Positions 1-7,687 are shown, numbered from the stretch's first letter. The stretch: 31,248 nucleotides of DNA from an uncultured Oscillospiraceae bacterium (GCA_902490585.1 CABUEI010000023.1:1-31248); one strand, 5' to 3'. Notes: a model not told the origin generated them from the letters alone. Program-made: numbers and translations.

Positions 1-660
1 CCGGAAGAAGATATGTCTCCCGAAGATGTAAAGGACGCACAGCTCTTTACCCTTATGAAACGTGCGTATGACAAGATGAACGATAACTATGAGGATTTCG
101 AGGAGATGAGCTTCGACGAAAAGGTTGACAGCATAATGAAAGAATTTGAGCGTGTCAACGAAAACGAAAGAACGCATACTGTTGCAAAGAGCAATGAACT
201 TATCCCGGAAGGTACAGAAAAACTTGAAGAAAGATGTTTCTCGGACCGTAAGAATATATCCGATGTAGTAATCCCCGGAAGTATCCGTGAAATACCGTAT
301 ATGGCTTTCGCAAGCTCATCAGTGAAAACCGCTGTAATCGAGCCGGGCGTTGAAAGCATCAGCTCCTGTGCTTTTGCGGCTACTGACCTTGAGAGTATAT
401 CAATCCCAAATACAGTTAAGCATATCGGTGAACAGGCATTTGCTATGACCGACATAACCTCGATAGAAATCCCTGCAAGCGTAAAGGCTATCGGTTATCT
501 TGCTTTCAACGGTTGCAGAAACTTGAAAGAAGTTACTATGTCAAAGGGTACGATATTTGATAAGGACACTTTCCCGGAAGGCGTCAACATCAGATACAGA
601 GAAAACGAGCAGGAACAGAGTGAACCCGAAGAAGAGGAAGGATTTGAACCTGAGATTTAA
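1..660 (+). CDS. Leucine-rich repeat protein, 3' part (5' end outside window)
   Basis: The reading frame is open to base 1, so the ATG at 13 need not be the start and this is probably the C-terminal 219 residues of a longer protein. An acidic helical stretch comes first. About four BspA-type (LRR_5) repeats follow at roughly residues 85-185 of the visible part, with the pattern of a 'V-x-I-P-x-S-V/I-K-x-I-G/P' strand, then 'A-F' and 'L-x-x-I/V'. The C-terminus is a Glu-rich tail with no membrane anchor or sorting signal. LRR_5 repeats usually mediate protein binding. The partner here is unknown and no enzyme domain is visible. It lies just upstream of the SpoVG-domain gene and the conjugation operon, separated by a composite palindrome. 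Family call is fairly sure; role is not. Confidence 0.72.
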   Translation, partial: PEEDMSPEDVKDAQLFTLMKRAYDKMNDNYEDFEEMSFDEKVDSIMKEFERVNENERTHTVAKSNELIPEGTEKLEERCFSDRKNISDVVIPGSIREIPYMAFASSSVKTAVIEPGVESISSCAFAATDLESISIPNTVKHIGEQAFAMTDITSIEIPASVKAIGYLAFNGCRNLKEVTMSKGTIFDKDTFPEGVNIRYRENEQEQSEPEEEEGFEPEI

Positions 661-687
661 CGCAAAAGGCGTTAAACATATATCAAT

Positions 688-728
688 AGGTGCGACCGGA
701 GCGTCCGGTGCGACACCGTGTCGCACCT
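688..728. repeat. Dispersed palindrome copy 1 (composite form)
   Basis: Bases 707-727 form a perfect dyad, arm GGTGCGACAC around a single central C. Just before it (695-709) lies a second, overlapping inverted repeat, ACCGGA-GCG-TCCGGT. The same composite occurs at 6295-6327. There is no T-run after the hairpin on either strand, so it is not an ordinary intrinsic terminator. It sits between the LRR gene and the SpoVG-domain gene. Confidence 0.9.
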
Positions 729-753
729 GTAAATGCAGAAAGGAATGAAAACA

Positions 754-1623
754 ATGTTAAACGTAAAAGTAACAAGATTTCACCCGGTTGTATCGCAGAA
801 TGCAAACAACCTCAGGGCAATCGCCGATATTGAAATCGGCAACGGACTTATGATCTATGGACTGCTGTATAAGCTGAACAAGGATAATGAATTCTATGTA
901 CAGATGCCACAGCATATGGGTCGTGACGGTGATTATCACTCCACGGTTGAGCCGCTGTCTAAGGAATTTGCGGCGAGAATAAAGGCTGAAATTGAAAAAG
1001 CTAATATCGAGGGCAAGAATTATACACCCACAAGCGAGGAAAGTGAACCGCTCAGATTTACTTTCAATATGAGAAACGGTGCAAACGGTAGCGTATACGG
1101 AAATATGCGTGTCAATGATGATCTGCTTGTACATAACATAAGTGTTAAGGATAGGCTGGATGCAGAAACCGGCAAGGTCGTGAAGTTTATTTCTCTGCCG
1201 TCAAAGCAGGCTGACAACGGTCAGTGGTGGAGCGTTGTAAGAGCGTCAAACGATACGGTTAAGGAAGCCATAAACCGTTACGGCGTTTCTGCAATCGGCA
1301 GAATTGCCGTAGAAACCGTCGGCAATATCAAGTTCCAGGATTTAAAGGAAAACTCCGATGAGCTTTCCTATTATCGTCATCAGAACGTGAATTACGGCAA
1401 GGCTGTCGGAGAAGAATTATCTAAAGCAGGCATACAGTGGAGTGGAAAGGTTGAAAAGACCGGTATGGTAATTACGATATCAGCAGATGAAGCTGACTCG
1501 TATTCCAGGATAATCGCTGAAATGCGTGAACGTAACAAGGCTCAGACCGCAGAGCAGGCACAGACAGCGGGAAAGGTTGACGAAAGTACATTCTTTGATA
1601 TGAATGCACCTGAGCCTTTCTGA
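754..1623 (+). CDS. Tandem SpoVG-domain protein
   Basis: A 289-residue protein. The ATG at 754 is preferred over 733 or 745 because the ribosome site AGAAAGG (738-743) is correctly spaced only for it, and the protein then begins like SpoVG. Two SpoVG-like folds are visible. The first is at about residues 3-85 ('LRAIADIEI', 'FYVQMPQ', then 'VEPLSKEFAARI'); the second, more diverged, is at about 100-180 ('YGNMRVNDDLLVHNI', 'FISLPSKQ', 'WWSVVR'). A third small region (about 215-265) has a strand pattern 'GIQWSGKVEKTGMVITI' and is followed by a Gln/Ala-rich tail. SpoVG proteins are small (about 95 aa) nucleic-acid-binding regulators, so a double-domain version on a mobile element is unusual. It likely binds DNA or RNA and regulates or aids transfer (inference). 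It precedes virD4. Confidence 0.8.
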   Translation: MLNVKVTRFHPVVSQNANNLRAIADIEIGNGLMIYGLLYKLNKDNEFYVQMPQHMGRDGDYHSTVEPLSKEFAARIKAEIEKANIEGKNYTPTSEESEPLRFTFNMRNGANGSVYGNMRVNDDLLVHNISVKDRLDAETGKVVKFISLPSKQADNGQWWSVVRASNDTVKEAINRYGVSAIGRIAVETVGNIKFQDLKENSDELSYYRHQNVNYGKAVGEELSKAGIQWSGKVEKTGMVITISADEADSYSRIIAEMRERNKAQTAEQAQTAGKVDESTFFDMNAPEPF

Positions 1624-1634
1624 AACAAATAATA

Positions 1635-1680
1635 TGTAATTTACCGGGATTGTGAAAGCAGTCCCGGCTTTTACATTACA
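1635..1680 (+). promoter_or_regulatory. Nested hairpin directly before the virD4 ribosome site
   Basis: An inner stem CCGGGA (1644-1649) pairs with TCCCGG (1662-1667) and is followed by CTTTT. An outer stem TGTAAT (1635-1640) pairs with ATTACA (1675-1680), ending one base before GGAGG (1681-1685). It could act as a leaky terminator or attenuator between the SpoVG-domain gene and the conjugation operon. The sequence shows the pairing; the regulatory role is inferred. Confidence 0.55.
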
Positions 1681-1689
1681 GGAGGCAAA

Positions 1690-3801
1690 ATGAAACTTTT
1701 CAAAATCATTGCAACTCTTGTCGGATGTGTGGTTGCACCTGTTGTATCTTTGTTTTTATCATACAGTCTTGATGTTATGCTGACAACACAGAAGCTGAAA
1801 CTGTTTGACTTCAACACCTGCCTTGAAGGTCTGAAAGTCAATCAGAAGCAACAGCAGCTCTTTATGATATTTACAGCACTGCTTATAGGTCTGATAATCT
1901 TCGTTGTGTTTGTTGCGATGAACAACAAGTACAAGGCTGATACAATAACGGTCACGCCGAAAATCAAGATACCCGTTCCTGCAGGCGAAGGTCAGAACGG
2001 CTCGGCACGGTTTATGAACGACAGCGAAAAGCATAGTGTTTTCGCTACATACAAGCTGAAACAGTCAAGTGATTTATGCCGTGTACTGAACAAAAACGGT
2101 GAAGATTATTACAATGCTGTTTCGCAAAAAGGTAAATATCTGCCGTTCATCCCGGTGCCGCTTGATAAGATAAATAAAAAAGAGTTTCCATCCAAAGGCG
2201 GACTTGTTGTCGGAATGAAAAAACACGGCACTTACGAAGAAATCTCATACATAGCGAAAGACTATCACTCGTTGATTTTCGGTGCAACAGGTTCCGGTAA
2301 GACAAGAACACTTGTTTTACAGTCGATTATATTCACTGCTATGGCGGGTGAAGGCATTGTAGTAAATGATCCGAAAGGTGAAATCTACTACTACACTCAT
2401 CGTGTTTTACAGTCGCTCGGCTATGAAGTGATAGTAATGGACTTACAGAATCCCGAAAAATCGTGCGGCAAGAACTTATTGCAACCGATAATCGATGCTG
2501 TAAACGAGAACAAGACTGATAAGGCACAGAGAGCAACGTGGGACTTGATTGAAATGCTTGTCCCGAAGTCAGACAAGGGCGAGCCGATATGGACAAACGG
2601 TGAAAAAGCTATCATCGGTGCCTGTGTGCTTGCTGTAGTTTGCGACAACACGGATAAGCCGCAATATCAGAATCTCACGAATGTGTATTACTTCCTTGCA
2701 AATATGGTTAAACCCGGTGCAGATAATAAGACACCGCTTGAAGGCTATATCGCAAAACTGGACGATACACACCCGGCAAAGTCTTTGCTGGGTATTACAG
2801 ATGTTGCACCGAGCCGAACAAGATCGAGCTTCTACACATCGGCACTGACAACATTAAGATTGTTTGCGACAAACGATATTGCCAGTGTAACCGGCACGTC
2901 AGATTTTGATTTTACTACGATTGCTCAGAAGAAACAGGCAATATTCTACATCCTGCCGGATCAGAAAACGAGTTACTATCCTATAGTTACCTTGCTTGTC
3001 AATCAGCAGTATGAACTGCTTGTAGACTATGCAAAGGAACACGGTAACAGATTGCCGATAAGGGTAAACTTCTTCCTGGACGAGTTTGGTAACTTCACTG
3101 CGATAAGCGATATACAGGCAAAACTCACTGTCGCAAGAGGTTACGGAATACGTTTCAATCTGTTCATACAGGATATGGCACAGCTTGAAGATAAGTATGA
3201 CAAGAATGTTGCAAATATCATAATGGGTAACTGTACCGTATGGGTATATCTTGCGGCGGCGGGCAAGGAAACGAACGAACTTATAAGCAGTAAGCTCGGT
3301 AAGTACACAACGCTGAAATACAGCTCATCGGGAAATAAAACAAGATACTCAAATCCCTCATCGGGATTTTCTTCACAGCTTGAGGGACGAGAACTTCTTA
3401 CGGCAGATGAACTTGCAAGATTCGCACGTCCATATCAGCTTGTAATGGTACTTGGTGAATATCCGGCTGTAATGGTGTCATACGACCTGCACAAGTGGCA
3501 GTTTAACCGCTTTATGGGACTTGGCAACGAGAGCCATAACAAGAAGTACATTCAGATCGTCACTGACAGCAGACAGGATAAGCGTGATACAAACGCTAAA
3601 ATTCCGTTATGGGAGGTCTGGAAAGAGCAGACACCGCAAGCACCGCAGGAAACCGAGTACAATTACTTGTTAAGGCGAAAAGAAGCAAAAGAAAACAATG
3701 AAAAATCCGAAACCTATGATATTACCAAAAACGCATTCTATATTGCGGAAGATGAGGTAATTGACAAGGGAGAGGACTTATTCCGGAGGAAAGAACAATG
3801 A
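1690..3801 (+). CDS. virD4: VirD4/TraG-type conjugative coupling ATPase
   Basis: This 703-residue protein is the type IV coupling protein, which recruits the relaxase-DNA complex to the conjugation channel at the inner membrane and drives DNA transport. Two N-terminal membrane segments (about residues 5-30 and 57-78) precede the cytoplasmic motor. The Walker A motif GATGSGKT lies at 198-205 and the Walker B strand 'FFLDEFGNF' near 460. The later 'GIRFNLFIQDMAQLEDKY' segment is typical of TraG/VirD4 C-terminal ATPase regions. The length is normal for Firmicutes TraG proteins. GGAGG sits 4 nt before the ATG. The stop overlaps the start of the next gene (ATGA), implying translational coupling. 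It is the first gene of the conjugation operon seen here. Confidence 0.95.
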   Translation: MKLFKIIATLVGCVVAPVVSLFLSYSLDVMLTTQKLKLFDFNTCLEGLKVNQKQQQLFMIFTALLIGLIIFVVFVAMNNKYKADTITVTPKIKIPVPAGEGQNGSARFMNDSEKHSVFATYKLKQSSDLCRVLNKNGEDYYNAVSQKGKYLPFIPVPLDKINKKEFPSKGGLVVGMKKHGTYEEISYIAKDYHSLIFGATGSGKTRTLVLQSIIFTAMAGEGIVVNDPKGEIYYYTHRVLQSLGYEVIVMDLQNPEKSCGKNLLQPIIDAVNENKTDKAQRATWDLIEMLVPKSDKGEPIWTNGEKAIIGACVLAVVCDNTDKPQYQNLTNVYYFLANMVKPGADNKTPLEGYIAKLDDTHPAKSLLGITDVAPSRTRSSFYTSALTTLRLFATNDIASVTGTSDFDFTTIAQKKQAIFYILPDQKTSYYPIVTLLVNQQYELLVDYAKEHGNRLPIRVNFFLDEFGNFTAISDIQAKLTVARGYGIRFNLFIQDMAQLEDKYDKNVANIIMGNCTVWVYLAAAGKETNELISSKLGKYTTLKYSSSGNKTRYSNPSSGFSSQLEGRELLTADELARFARPYQLVMVLGEYPAVMVSYDLHKWQFNRFMGLGNESHNKKYIQIVTDSRQDKRDTNAKIPLWEVWKEQTPQAPQETEYNYLLRRKEAKENNEKSETYDITKNAFYIAEDEVIDKGEDLFRRKEQ

Positions 3802-4142
3802 ACAAGTTAAAGAAAATCAGAAACCGCATTTATAACGCCATATCATCGTTTATGGCAGTGACATTTCTTACAATGTCGGTATTTGCAGAGGGTAACATTG
3901 CAAACAGCGTAATTGCGACCGGCACAAAAAAGCTGATAGCTGATGTAAGCTCCTGGCTTACAGGTATAGCGATAGCTGTTACAGCTGTTGTATGCGTGTA
4001 TCTGTTTATACGACGTGCAATGTCGGATGAGCAGGACAAGAAGCAGTGGGATAACAGATTAAAGATAACCGCTGTTTCGGGTATCGGTGCAATAACCGCA
4101 ACTGCTCTGATAGGTGTAATTGCAGGATATTTCGGAGGCTGA
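3798..4142 (+). CDS. VirB2-like pilin / small conjugation membrane protein
   Basis: A 114-residue protein with a signal-like N-terminus: basic 'MNKLKKIRNR', a hydrophobic stretch to about residue 28, then a plausible cleavage site after 'VFA'. Two further membrane helices (about 52-73 and 91-112) flank a charged cytoplasmic-type loop 'RRAMSDEQDKKQWDNR'. This plan, a signal peptide plus two helices joined by a short basic/acidic loop, is that of VirB2/TrbC pilins and of the small proteins that follow coupling-protein genes in Firmicutes ICEs. The start overlaps the virD4 stop and GGAGGA precedes it. The topology is clear, but the pilin assignment rests on layout and position, not on sequence identity. 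Confidence 0.65.
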   Translation: MNKLKKIRNRIYNAISSFMAVTFLTMSVFAEGNIANSVIATGTKKLIADVSSWLTGIAIAVTAVVCVYLFIRRAMSDEQDKKQWDNRLKITAVSGIGAITATALIGVIAGYFGG

Positions 4143-4147
4143 TTTGA

Positions 4148-4789
4148 ATGCTACACAAAATGCGTTCAAGGGCATATCTGACCGGCAACAACAGCGTATT
4201 AGCTGTTGCTGATGTAAATATTGATGATACGGTAATAATCCGTGATTGCCGGCTGATAAAAAGTGCAGACGGCAAAATTGAAGCACAGTTACCGCAAATC
4301 AAAAACAAAGACGGAACATACACACAGACAGTACAGCTGATAAATTATCAGTCTGTACTGCTGAAAAAACTTAGAGCAAGCATCATCGAAGCGTATACAA
4401 ATGCTCTCAAAGGGAATCCGCCTGTTTCAAAAGAAAAAACTTTTGAAATGGAAAAAGAGCAGTTTGAGTTACAGCGGCAGGGTGTTAGGGCGGAAATCCG
4501 GCGGATAAACTTACCGGATTGTCCGTCACTTAAAGCAATAGCCGATGTAACAATTGACAACTGGCTTGTTATCAGAAATATACGGCTTGTTGCCGAAAAG
4601 GACGGAAAAATAAAGCCGGTAATGCCGCAGAAATCATTGCCGGACGGTACACGATGTGATCGGGTGGCGATAAAAGATGATACGTTGCTCGAAAAAATAC
4701 AAACTGCGACAACGCAACTATATATGCGGCACGATGTGCCACAGCAATCGGCAATAGCAAAAGCAGACGATATGTATATGTTTCCGTAA
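4148..4789 (+). CDS. Second tandem SpoVG-domain protein, inside the conjugation operon
   Basis: A 213-residue protein made of two clear SpoVG-like domains. The first is at about residues 8-85 ('AVADVNIDDTVIIRDCRLI', 'KIEAQLPQ', 'KDGTYTQTVQLIN'), the second at about 125-195 ('LKAIADVTIDNWLVIRNIRLV', 'KIKPVMPQ', 'PDGTRCDRVAI'). The spacing matches the compact SpoVG fold, which has a conserved 'A-x-A-x-V-x-I' strand, a 'V-I-R/H-D/N-I-R-V/L' strand and a 'MPQ/MPS' loop. A charged Glu/Gln-rich linker separates the domains. It starts 6 nt after the pilin-like gene, with GGAGG inside that gene's end, so it is co-translated with the transfer genes. SpoVG proteins bind nucleic acid; a role with transferred DNA or operon mRNA is inferred. 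It is a paralogue in architecture of the protein at 754-1623. Confidence 0.78.
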   Translation: MLHKMRSRAYLTGNNSVLAVADVNIDDTVIIRDCRLIKSADGKIEAQLPQIKNKDGTYTQTVQLINYQSVLLKKLRASIIEAYTNALKGNPPVSKEKTFEMEKEQFELQRQGVRAEIRRINLPDCPSLKAIADVTIDNWLVIRNIRLVAEKDGKIKPVMPQKSLPDGTRCDRVAIKDDTLLEKIQTATTQLYMRHDVPQQSAIAKADDMYMFP

Positions 4790-4805
4790 TGGAGGTGATT
4801 ATTGA

Positions 4806-5645
4806 ATGGCGGCTTTGTTATGTATTCTGTTTTCCGTCATACTGAGCAGTATGACACCGCTTGTATTTGAAGCAAGCGACCAGCTGATACCGATAGTCTT
4901 TCAGGTCGATAAGACGCTCGGACAGTATCTCTCAACAGCGTCATCAACGATATATAATATAGGTATTTCGCTGATGATACTGAAATTTCTTAAAAAGGGA
5001 TTTGAAATATACGTTATGGGAACAGACGGAGATCCGGATATGGATCCGTTACAGCTTGTAACGAATTTTATAAAAGCAATGGCTGTCGCTATAGGTTTCA
5101 GACCTATTTACGATATTTTCGTACAGATACTTAAAGAAACAGTAAACGCAATAACGACAAGTATGAACATCTACAAGGAAGTAACCGACTTTACCGGCAT
5201 AGGTATAATCAACGGCGTATTCTTCCTCATAGCACTTGTAATATTTATGATACTGTTCTGTAAGGCTTTCGGGCTTGGTATCAATATGATGATATTGAAT
5301 ATCGGAATGCCGCTTGCCTGTACCGGACTACTCGATAATGACAAAGGAATGTTCAAAAATTACTTTATGACCTATGTCAAGACATTTCTGACCGTACTTA
5401 TACAAGTAGTTCTGAGCAAGCTCGGACTTTATATCATAGTCACATCTGCCGGTATAGGAAACATTGTATCGGGCAACTTTGACCTTGTAAAAATGTTCCT
5501 GGGCTTGGCTTGTCTTACTACGGCACTCAGTACGCCTAAACTGCTTGCAGAGTTTCTTGTGCCTTCCGGTCCGGGCGGTGGTGTTATGAGCAAAATATAT
5601 GCGGTAAACACGATTAAGACAGCGATAAAGGGTGTTACAAAATAG
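4806..5645 (+). CDS. VirB6/TrbL-like polytopic conjugation protein
   Basis: A 279-residue integral membrane protein with about six hydrophobic segments (roughly residues 3-20, 45-62, 85-105, 135-160, 165-185 and 195-240) and a Gly/Pro-rich end 'LVPSGPGGGVMSKI'. VirB6/TrbL proteins form the inner-membrane part of the DNA translocation channel. Hydrophobicity, length and position between a pilin-like gene and a VirB3-like gene support the call. GGAGGTG (4791-4797) lies 8 nt before the ATG. The motif 'GIGIINGVFFLIALVIF' and the tail resemble proteins of Firmicutes ICEs, but VirB6 families are very diverged, so the name is functional rather than exact. Confidence 0.75.
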   Translation: MAALLCILFSVILSSMTPLVFEASDQLIPIVFQVDKTLGQYLSTASSTIYNIGISLMILKFLKKGFEIYVMGTDGDPDMDPLQLVTNFIKAMAVAIGFRPIYDIFVQILKETVNAITTSMNIYKEVTDFTGIGIINGVFFLIALVIFMILFCKAFGLGINMMILNIGMPLACTGLLDNDKGMFKNYFMTYVKTFLTVLIQVVLSKLGLYIIVTSAGIGNIVSGNFDLVKMFLGLACLTTALSTPKLLAEFLVPSGPGGGVMSKIYAVNTIKTAIKGVTK

Positions 5646-5654
5646 GAGGGATAA

Positions 5655-5864
5655 ATGACTACAATTGACCAGCTCAGTCTGATAATACAGGGCTTACTCA
5701 TAGCAGGAGTAGCACTCAGAGTAATTATCCTGCTGATAAAAATTGTTCTCAATCCCGATGATAAGCCACAACTGGTACCGAAAATAAGAAATGCACTTAT
5801 ATTTATGGTTTTTGGTATCATAATTTTTCAGATAAAAGACCTTATCGTCCGATACTATTCATAA
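5655..5864 (+). CDS. Small two-helix membrane protein of the conjugation operon
   Basis: A 69-residue protein with two membrane helices (about residues 8-30 and 46-65) joined by the polar loop 'NPDDKPQLVPKIRN'. It lies between the VirB6-like and VirB3-like genes and has a good ribosome site (GGAGGG ending 3-4 nt before the ATG region). Small double-spanning proteins in this place are common in Gram-positive type IV secretion loci and may be TcpD-like or pilin-like parts. No specific family could be recognised. Its tight packing (9 nt after the previous stop, 13 nt before the next start) supports a real gene in the same transcript. Confidence 0.7.
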   Translation: MTTIDQLSLIIQGLLIAGVALRVIILLIKIVLNPDDKPQLVPKIRNALIFMVFGIIIFQIKDLIVRYYS

Positions 5865-5877
5865 GGAGGACAGACAG

Positions 5878-6198
5878 ATGAACAATGAACGTTTATACAT
5901 CCCGTATGGCTTGATAATAGAAAAGCAATGGTGGGACGGTTGCGGACCGAAGCAGAAGCCACAGCTGATAATCGGCGGGCTTATATCACTCGGACTTGCG
6001 GTTTTTATTTCTCTGCTGATACATATAATCATCGGACTTGCAGTAGGGATATTCGGTATTTTTGCTACAGTAGCACTGATTACAAAGCAGGACAAGACAA
6101 ATCTTTCGATAATCGACTACATCGGGCTGATGATCCGGAAAAACAAGGAGCAGCAGAATTTTCTTTACAAGTATAAAGATGATTATGGGATTATGTGA
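5878..6198 (+). CDS. VirB3/PrgI-like conjugation membrane protein
   Basis: A 106-residue protein with a polar N-terminus 'YIPYGLIIEKQWWDGCG', a hydrophobic hairpin (about residues 30-70) and a C-terminal helix ending 'FLYKYKDDYGIM'. PrgI/VirB3-type proteins have this plan and usually lie directly upstream of virB4, sometimes fused to it; they anchor VirB4 at the membrane. Here the virB4 genes come 10 kb later, so the neighbour relation has been broken by cargo. The ribosome site AAGGAGGA lies 8 nt before the ATG. Family call is by layout and position; no catalytic residues are expected. Confidence 0.72.
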   Translation: MNNERLYIPYGLIIEKQWWDGCGPKQKPQLIIGGLISLGLAVFISLLIHIIIGLAVGIFGIFATVALITKQDKTNLSIIDYIGLMIRKNKEQQNFLYKYKDDYGIM

Positions 6199-6212
6199 CA
6201 AAGATACACAAC

Positions 6213-6235
6213 AGGTGCGTCACAGTGACGCACCT
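6213..6235. repeat. Dispersed palindrome copy 2 (variant arms)
   Basis: A perfect 23-bp palindrome: arm AGGTGCGTCAC, central A, then the exact complement. It differs from most copies by GTCAC in place of GACAC. It begins 14 nt after the VirB3-like stop, at the left edge of the cargo. The bases after it (CTATA) match those after copy 5 at 16198-16220, the right edge of the cargo. Confidence 0.92.
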
Positions 6236-6267
6236 ATACATCGGAGCGTAAGCGTATACGGGTGCAA

Positions 6268-6327
6268 CTCCCGTAGCTCTGAAAGTAAAAGTGTGACCGG
6301 AGCGTCCGGTGCGACACCGTGTCGCAC
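6268..6327. repeat. Left direct repeat plus composite palindrome (copy 3)
   Basis: Bases 6269-6298 (from TCCCGTAGC, then CTGAAAGTAAA) recur at 7457-7485 with four mismatches, on the other side of the two-gene unit. The end of this repeat runs into the composite ACCGGA-GCG-TCCGGT plus palindrome (arm GTGCGACAC, central C, 6309-6327), the same composite as at 688-728. Upstream, ACGGG (6258-6262) pairs with CCCGT around a 7-nt loop. Confidence 0.85.
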
Positions 6328-6333
6328 TTGAAA

Positions 6334-6363
6334 TTGACATAAGTTAATGCAACGTGATAGAAT
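6334..6363 (+). promoter_or_regulatory. Promoter of the two-gene unknown unit
   Basis: TTGACA (6334-6339), 18-nt spacer, TAGAAT (6358-6363). It lies 6 nt after the palindrome, and the ribosome site AGGAG begins directly after the -10, so the transcript would have almost no leader or begin at the ribosome site. The sequence GTGATAGAAT with GGAG after it is repeated in the promoter at 15382-15410. Confidence 0.7.
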
Positions 6364-6373
6364 AGGAGTAGAA

Positions 6374-6748
6374 ATGAAAAACAACTACTATTGCCAAGCG
6401 TGGTACAAAGGCAAAAAACGTAAAAATCTTGAGCAGGCAGTGTCTTTATTAAAGCAATTTGACTGGTGTGACTGCAATGAATTATCACAGGACAAGCAGA
6501 ATACTGCAAGAAAAGTATTGAATAACCTCTCTGCGATTATGGCTGTTACACCGTATGATAAGAAGAAAGTGGAAGTGATCGACGAACAGCGTTACATAGA
6601 AATTCTGATGAGAGCGTTCAAATATCTTTTGAAAAACGATTATTGGAATTGCTGTCACGAATTATCGGATTTTTTCGAGCTTGAGCCTGTTTTTCAGCCA
6701 CACATAGCATACGCAACACAAAAATTACTTGGAATGGCGGTAAACTAA
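6374..6748 (+). CDS. Unknown protein, first gene of a palindrome-flanked two-gene unit
   Basis: A 124-residue soluble protein of no family I recognise. The ATG at 6374 is chosen because AGGAG (6364-6368) is spaced for it; an in-frame ATG at 6347 lies inside the promoter. The protein is mostly helical by composition, rich in Lys, Leu and Cys, with 'WCDCNE' near residue 32 and 'WNCCHE' near residue 95. The Cys pairs could bind metal, but the pattern is not diagnostic. Its stop overlaps the next start (TAATG), so the two are translationally coupled. It has its own promoter, low GC and palindromes on both sides, so it looks like an independent cargo unit; a toxin, antitoxin or defence role is possible but unproven. 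Confidence 0.7.
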   Translation: MKNNYYCQAWYKGKKRKNLEQAVSLLKQFDWCDCNELSQDKQNTARKVLNNLSAIMAVTPYDKKKVEVIDEQRYIEILMRAFKYLLKNDYWNCCHELSDFFELEPVFQPHIAYATQKLLGMAVN

Positions 6749-7446
6749 TGTTTATAAAGAAGAAAATCAAAAAACGTTTTATTGATAATAAGCATCAATT
6801 CAATTGTGTCTATGAATATGTCAGAAATACTGCTGATGAAGTTGACAAAAAGACAGCAATAAAGTTTTGCGATTATGTTATCGACATTCTGTGCAAAAAC
6901 ATAGAGAGTAATATGCAATTGAATTTTATAAATCATAATGTTGATGATTTTGTTCTCCCATTTCACGAAAATGAATACGAAAATGAAAATCCATATTCTT
7001 CATTCATTTGGTTTCCTGTCAGCGTAACAGTAAAAGGGAAACCTATTAATATTGAAACTGATTCTATGATCGACATAGATTTAGCCAAATGTCACTTATT
7101 TTGTAATACTCGTAAAACTAACTCGTTGTTGAAGTTATTAAAATATATAAGTGATTCCGGATTTTATTTTGATAAAGACAGTCACCGTGCTATGTATATA
7201 GAATATCTGAATGTTTGTACTTTTGTGAGCGATGGCGTGCATTCTCTCTCAATAGCACATCATCTCAAGCAGGGAAAGATAACGGCAAAATTAGTTGATA
7301 TAACTACAATATTCCCGTATGTCGATACGGACGGCGATTATTGGTATGTAAATGGCGATACTTATAATGAGTACCTTGCTGAAGATTATAGGTTTTGCTT
7401 GATTTATGAGATAGCAAAATTCAAGTACGGACTTGAACACGAATAA
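6748..7446 (+). CDS. Unknown protein (possibly DUF6710-like), second gene of the unit
   Basis: A 232-residue soluble protein with markedly AT-rich coding sequence compared with the conjugation genes, which suggests recent transfer. Visible features are a basic N-terminus, a central 'SSFIWFPVSVTVKGKPINIETD' region, and a conserved-looking core 'SDGVHSLSIAHHLKQGKI' (about residues 151-168) followed by 'DITTIFPYVDTDGDYWYVNG'. The core resembles my memory of DUF6710 proteins (an 'NGxHS' motif and a Tyr-Val-x-Thr-Asp-Gly strand), but this is tentative and that family has no known function. It begins on the last base of the previous stop. No membrane segments or nucleotide-binding motifs are seen. 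Confidence 0.7.
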   Translation: MFIKKKIKKRFIDNKHQFNCVYEYVRNTADEVDKKTAIKFCDYVIDILCKNIESNMQLNFINHNVDDFVLPFHENEYENENPYSSFIWFPVSVTVKGKPINIETDSMIDIDLAKCHLFCNTRKTNSLLKLLKYISDSGFYFDKDSHRAMYIEYLNVCTFVSDGVHSLSIAHHLKQGKITAKLVDITTIFPYVDTDGDYWYVNGDTYNEYLAEDYRFCLIYEIAKFKYGLEHE

Positions 7447-7455
7447 AATAATCAA

Positions 7456-7499
7456 TTCCCGTAGCCCTGAAAGTAAAGGTGCGACATCGTGTCGCACCT
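7456..7499. repeat. Right direct repeat with dispersed palindrome copy 4
   Basis: Bases 7457-7485 repeat 6269-6298 (CCCGTAGC, CTGAAAGTAAA). The repeat runs directly into a near-perfect 23-bp palindrome (7477-7499), arm AGGTGCGACAT against GTGTCGCACCT, with one mismatch next to the centre. It starts 10 nt after the stop of the second unknown gene, so the two-gene unit lies between direct repeats. Confidence 0.85.
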
Positions 7500-7613
7500 C
7501 GAATAAGCCGCAGAAAAAAGAAATCCCGCCCAAAAGGCTGTAATCGTGTAACATTTGGCAGAAAGCAACAAAAAGCGATACTATACTTTGTCAATGTTTT
7601 TGTCGCTGTCGGC

Positions 7614-7642
7614 TGGACTTTTTGCCGTAAGTGTGTTACAAT
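7614..7642 (+). promoter_or_regulatory. Putative promoter of the lipoprotein gene
   Basis: TGGACT (7614-7619), 17-nt spacer, TACAAT (7637-7642), giving a start near 7650 and a 38-nt leader with ribosome site AAAGGAGGA (7672-7680). The -35 box is only fair. Confidence 0.5.
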
Positions 7643-7687
7643 ATACTTGAGGAAATAGTACCAAATCCCACAAAGGAGGACCCCAAA

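Noticed and set aside
640..650. Eleven-base match (GGATTTGAACC) to the tRNA-Ser T-arm, considered as an attachment site
   Set aside because: It lies inside the LRR reading frame, is only 11 bases long, and the match does not extend into the tRNA 3' end, as an att repeat would.
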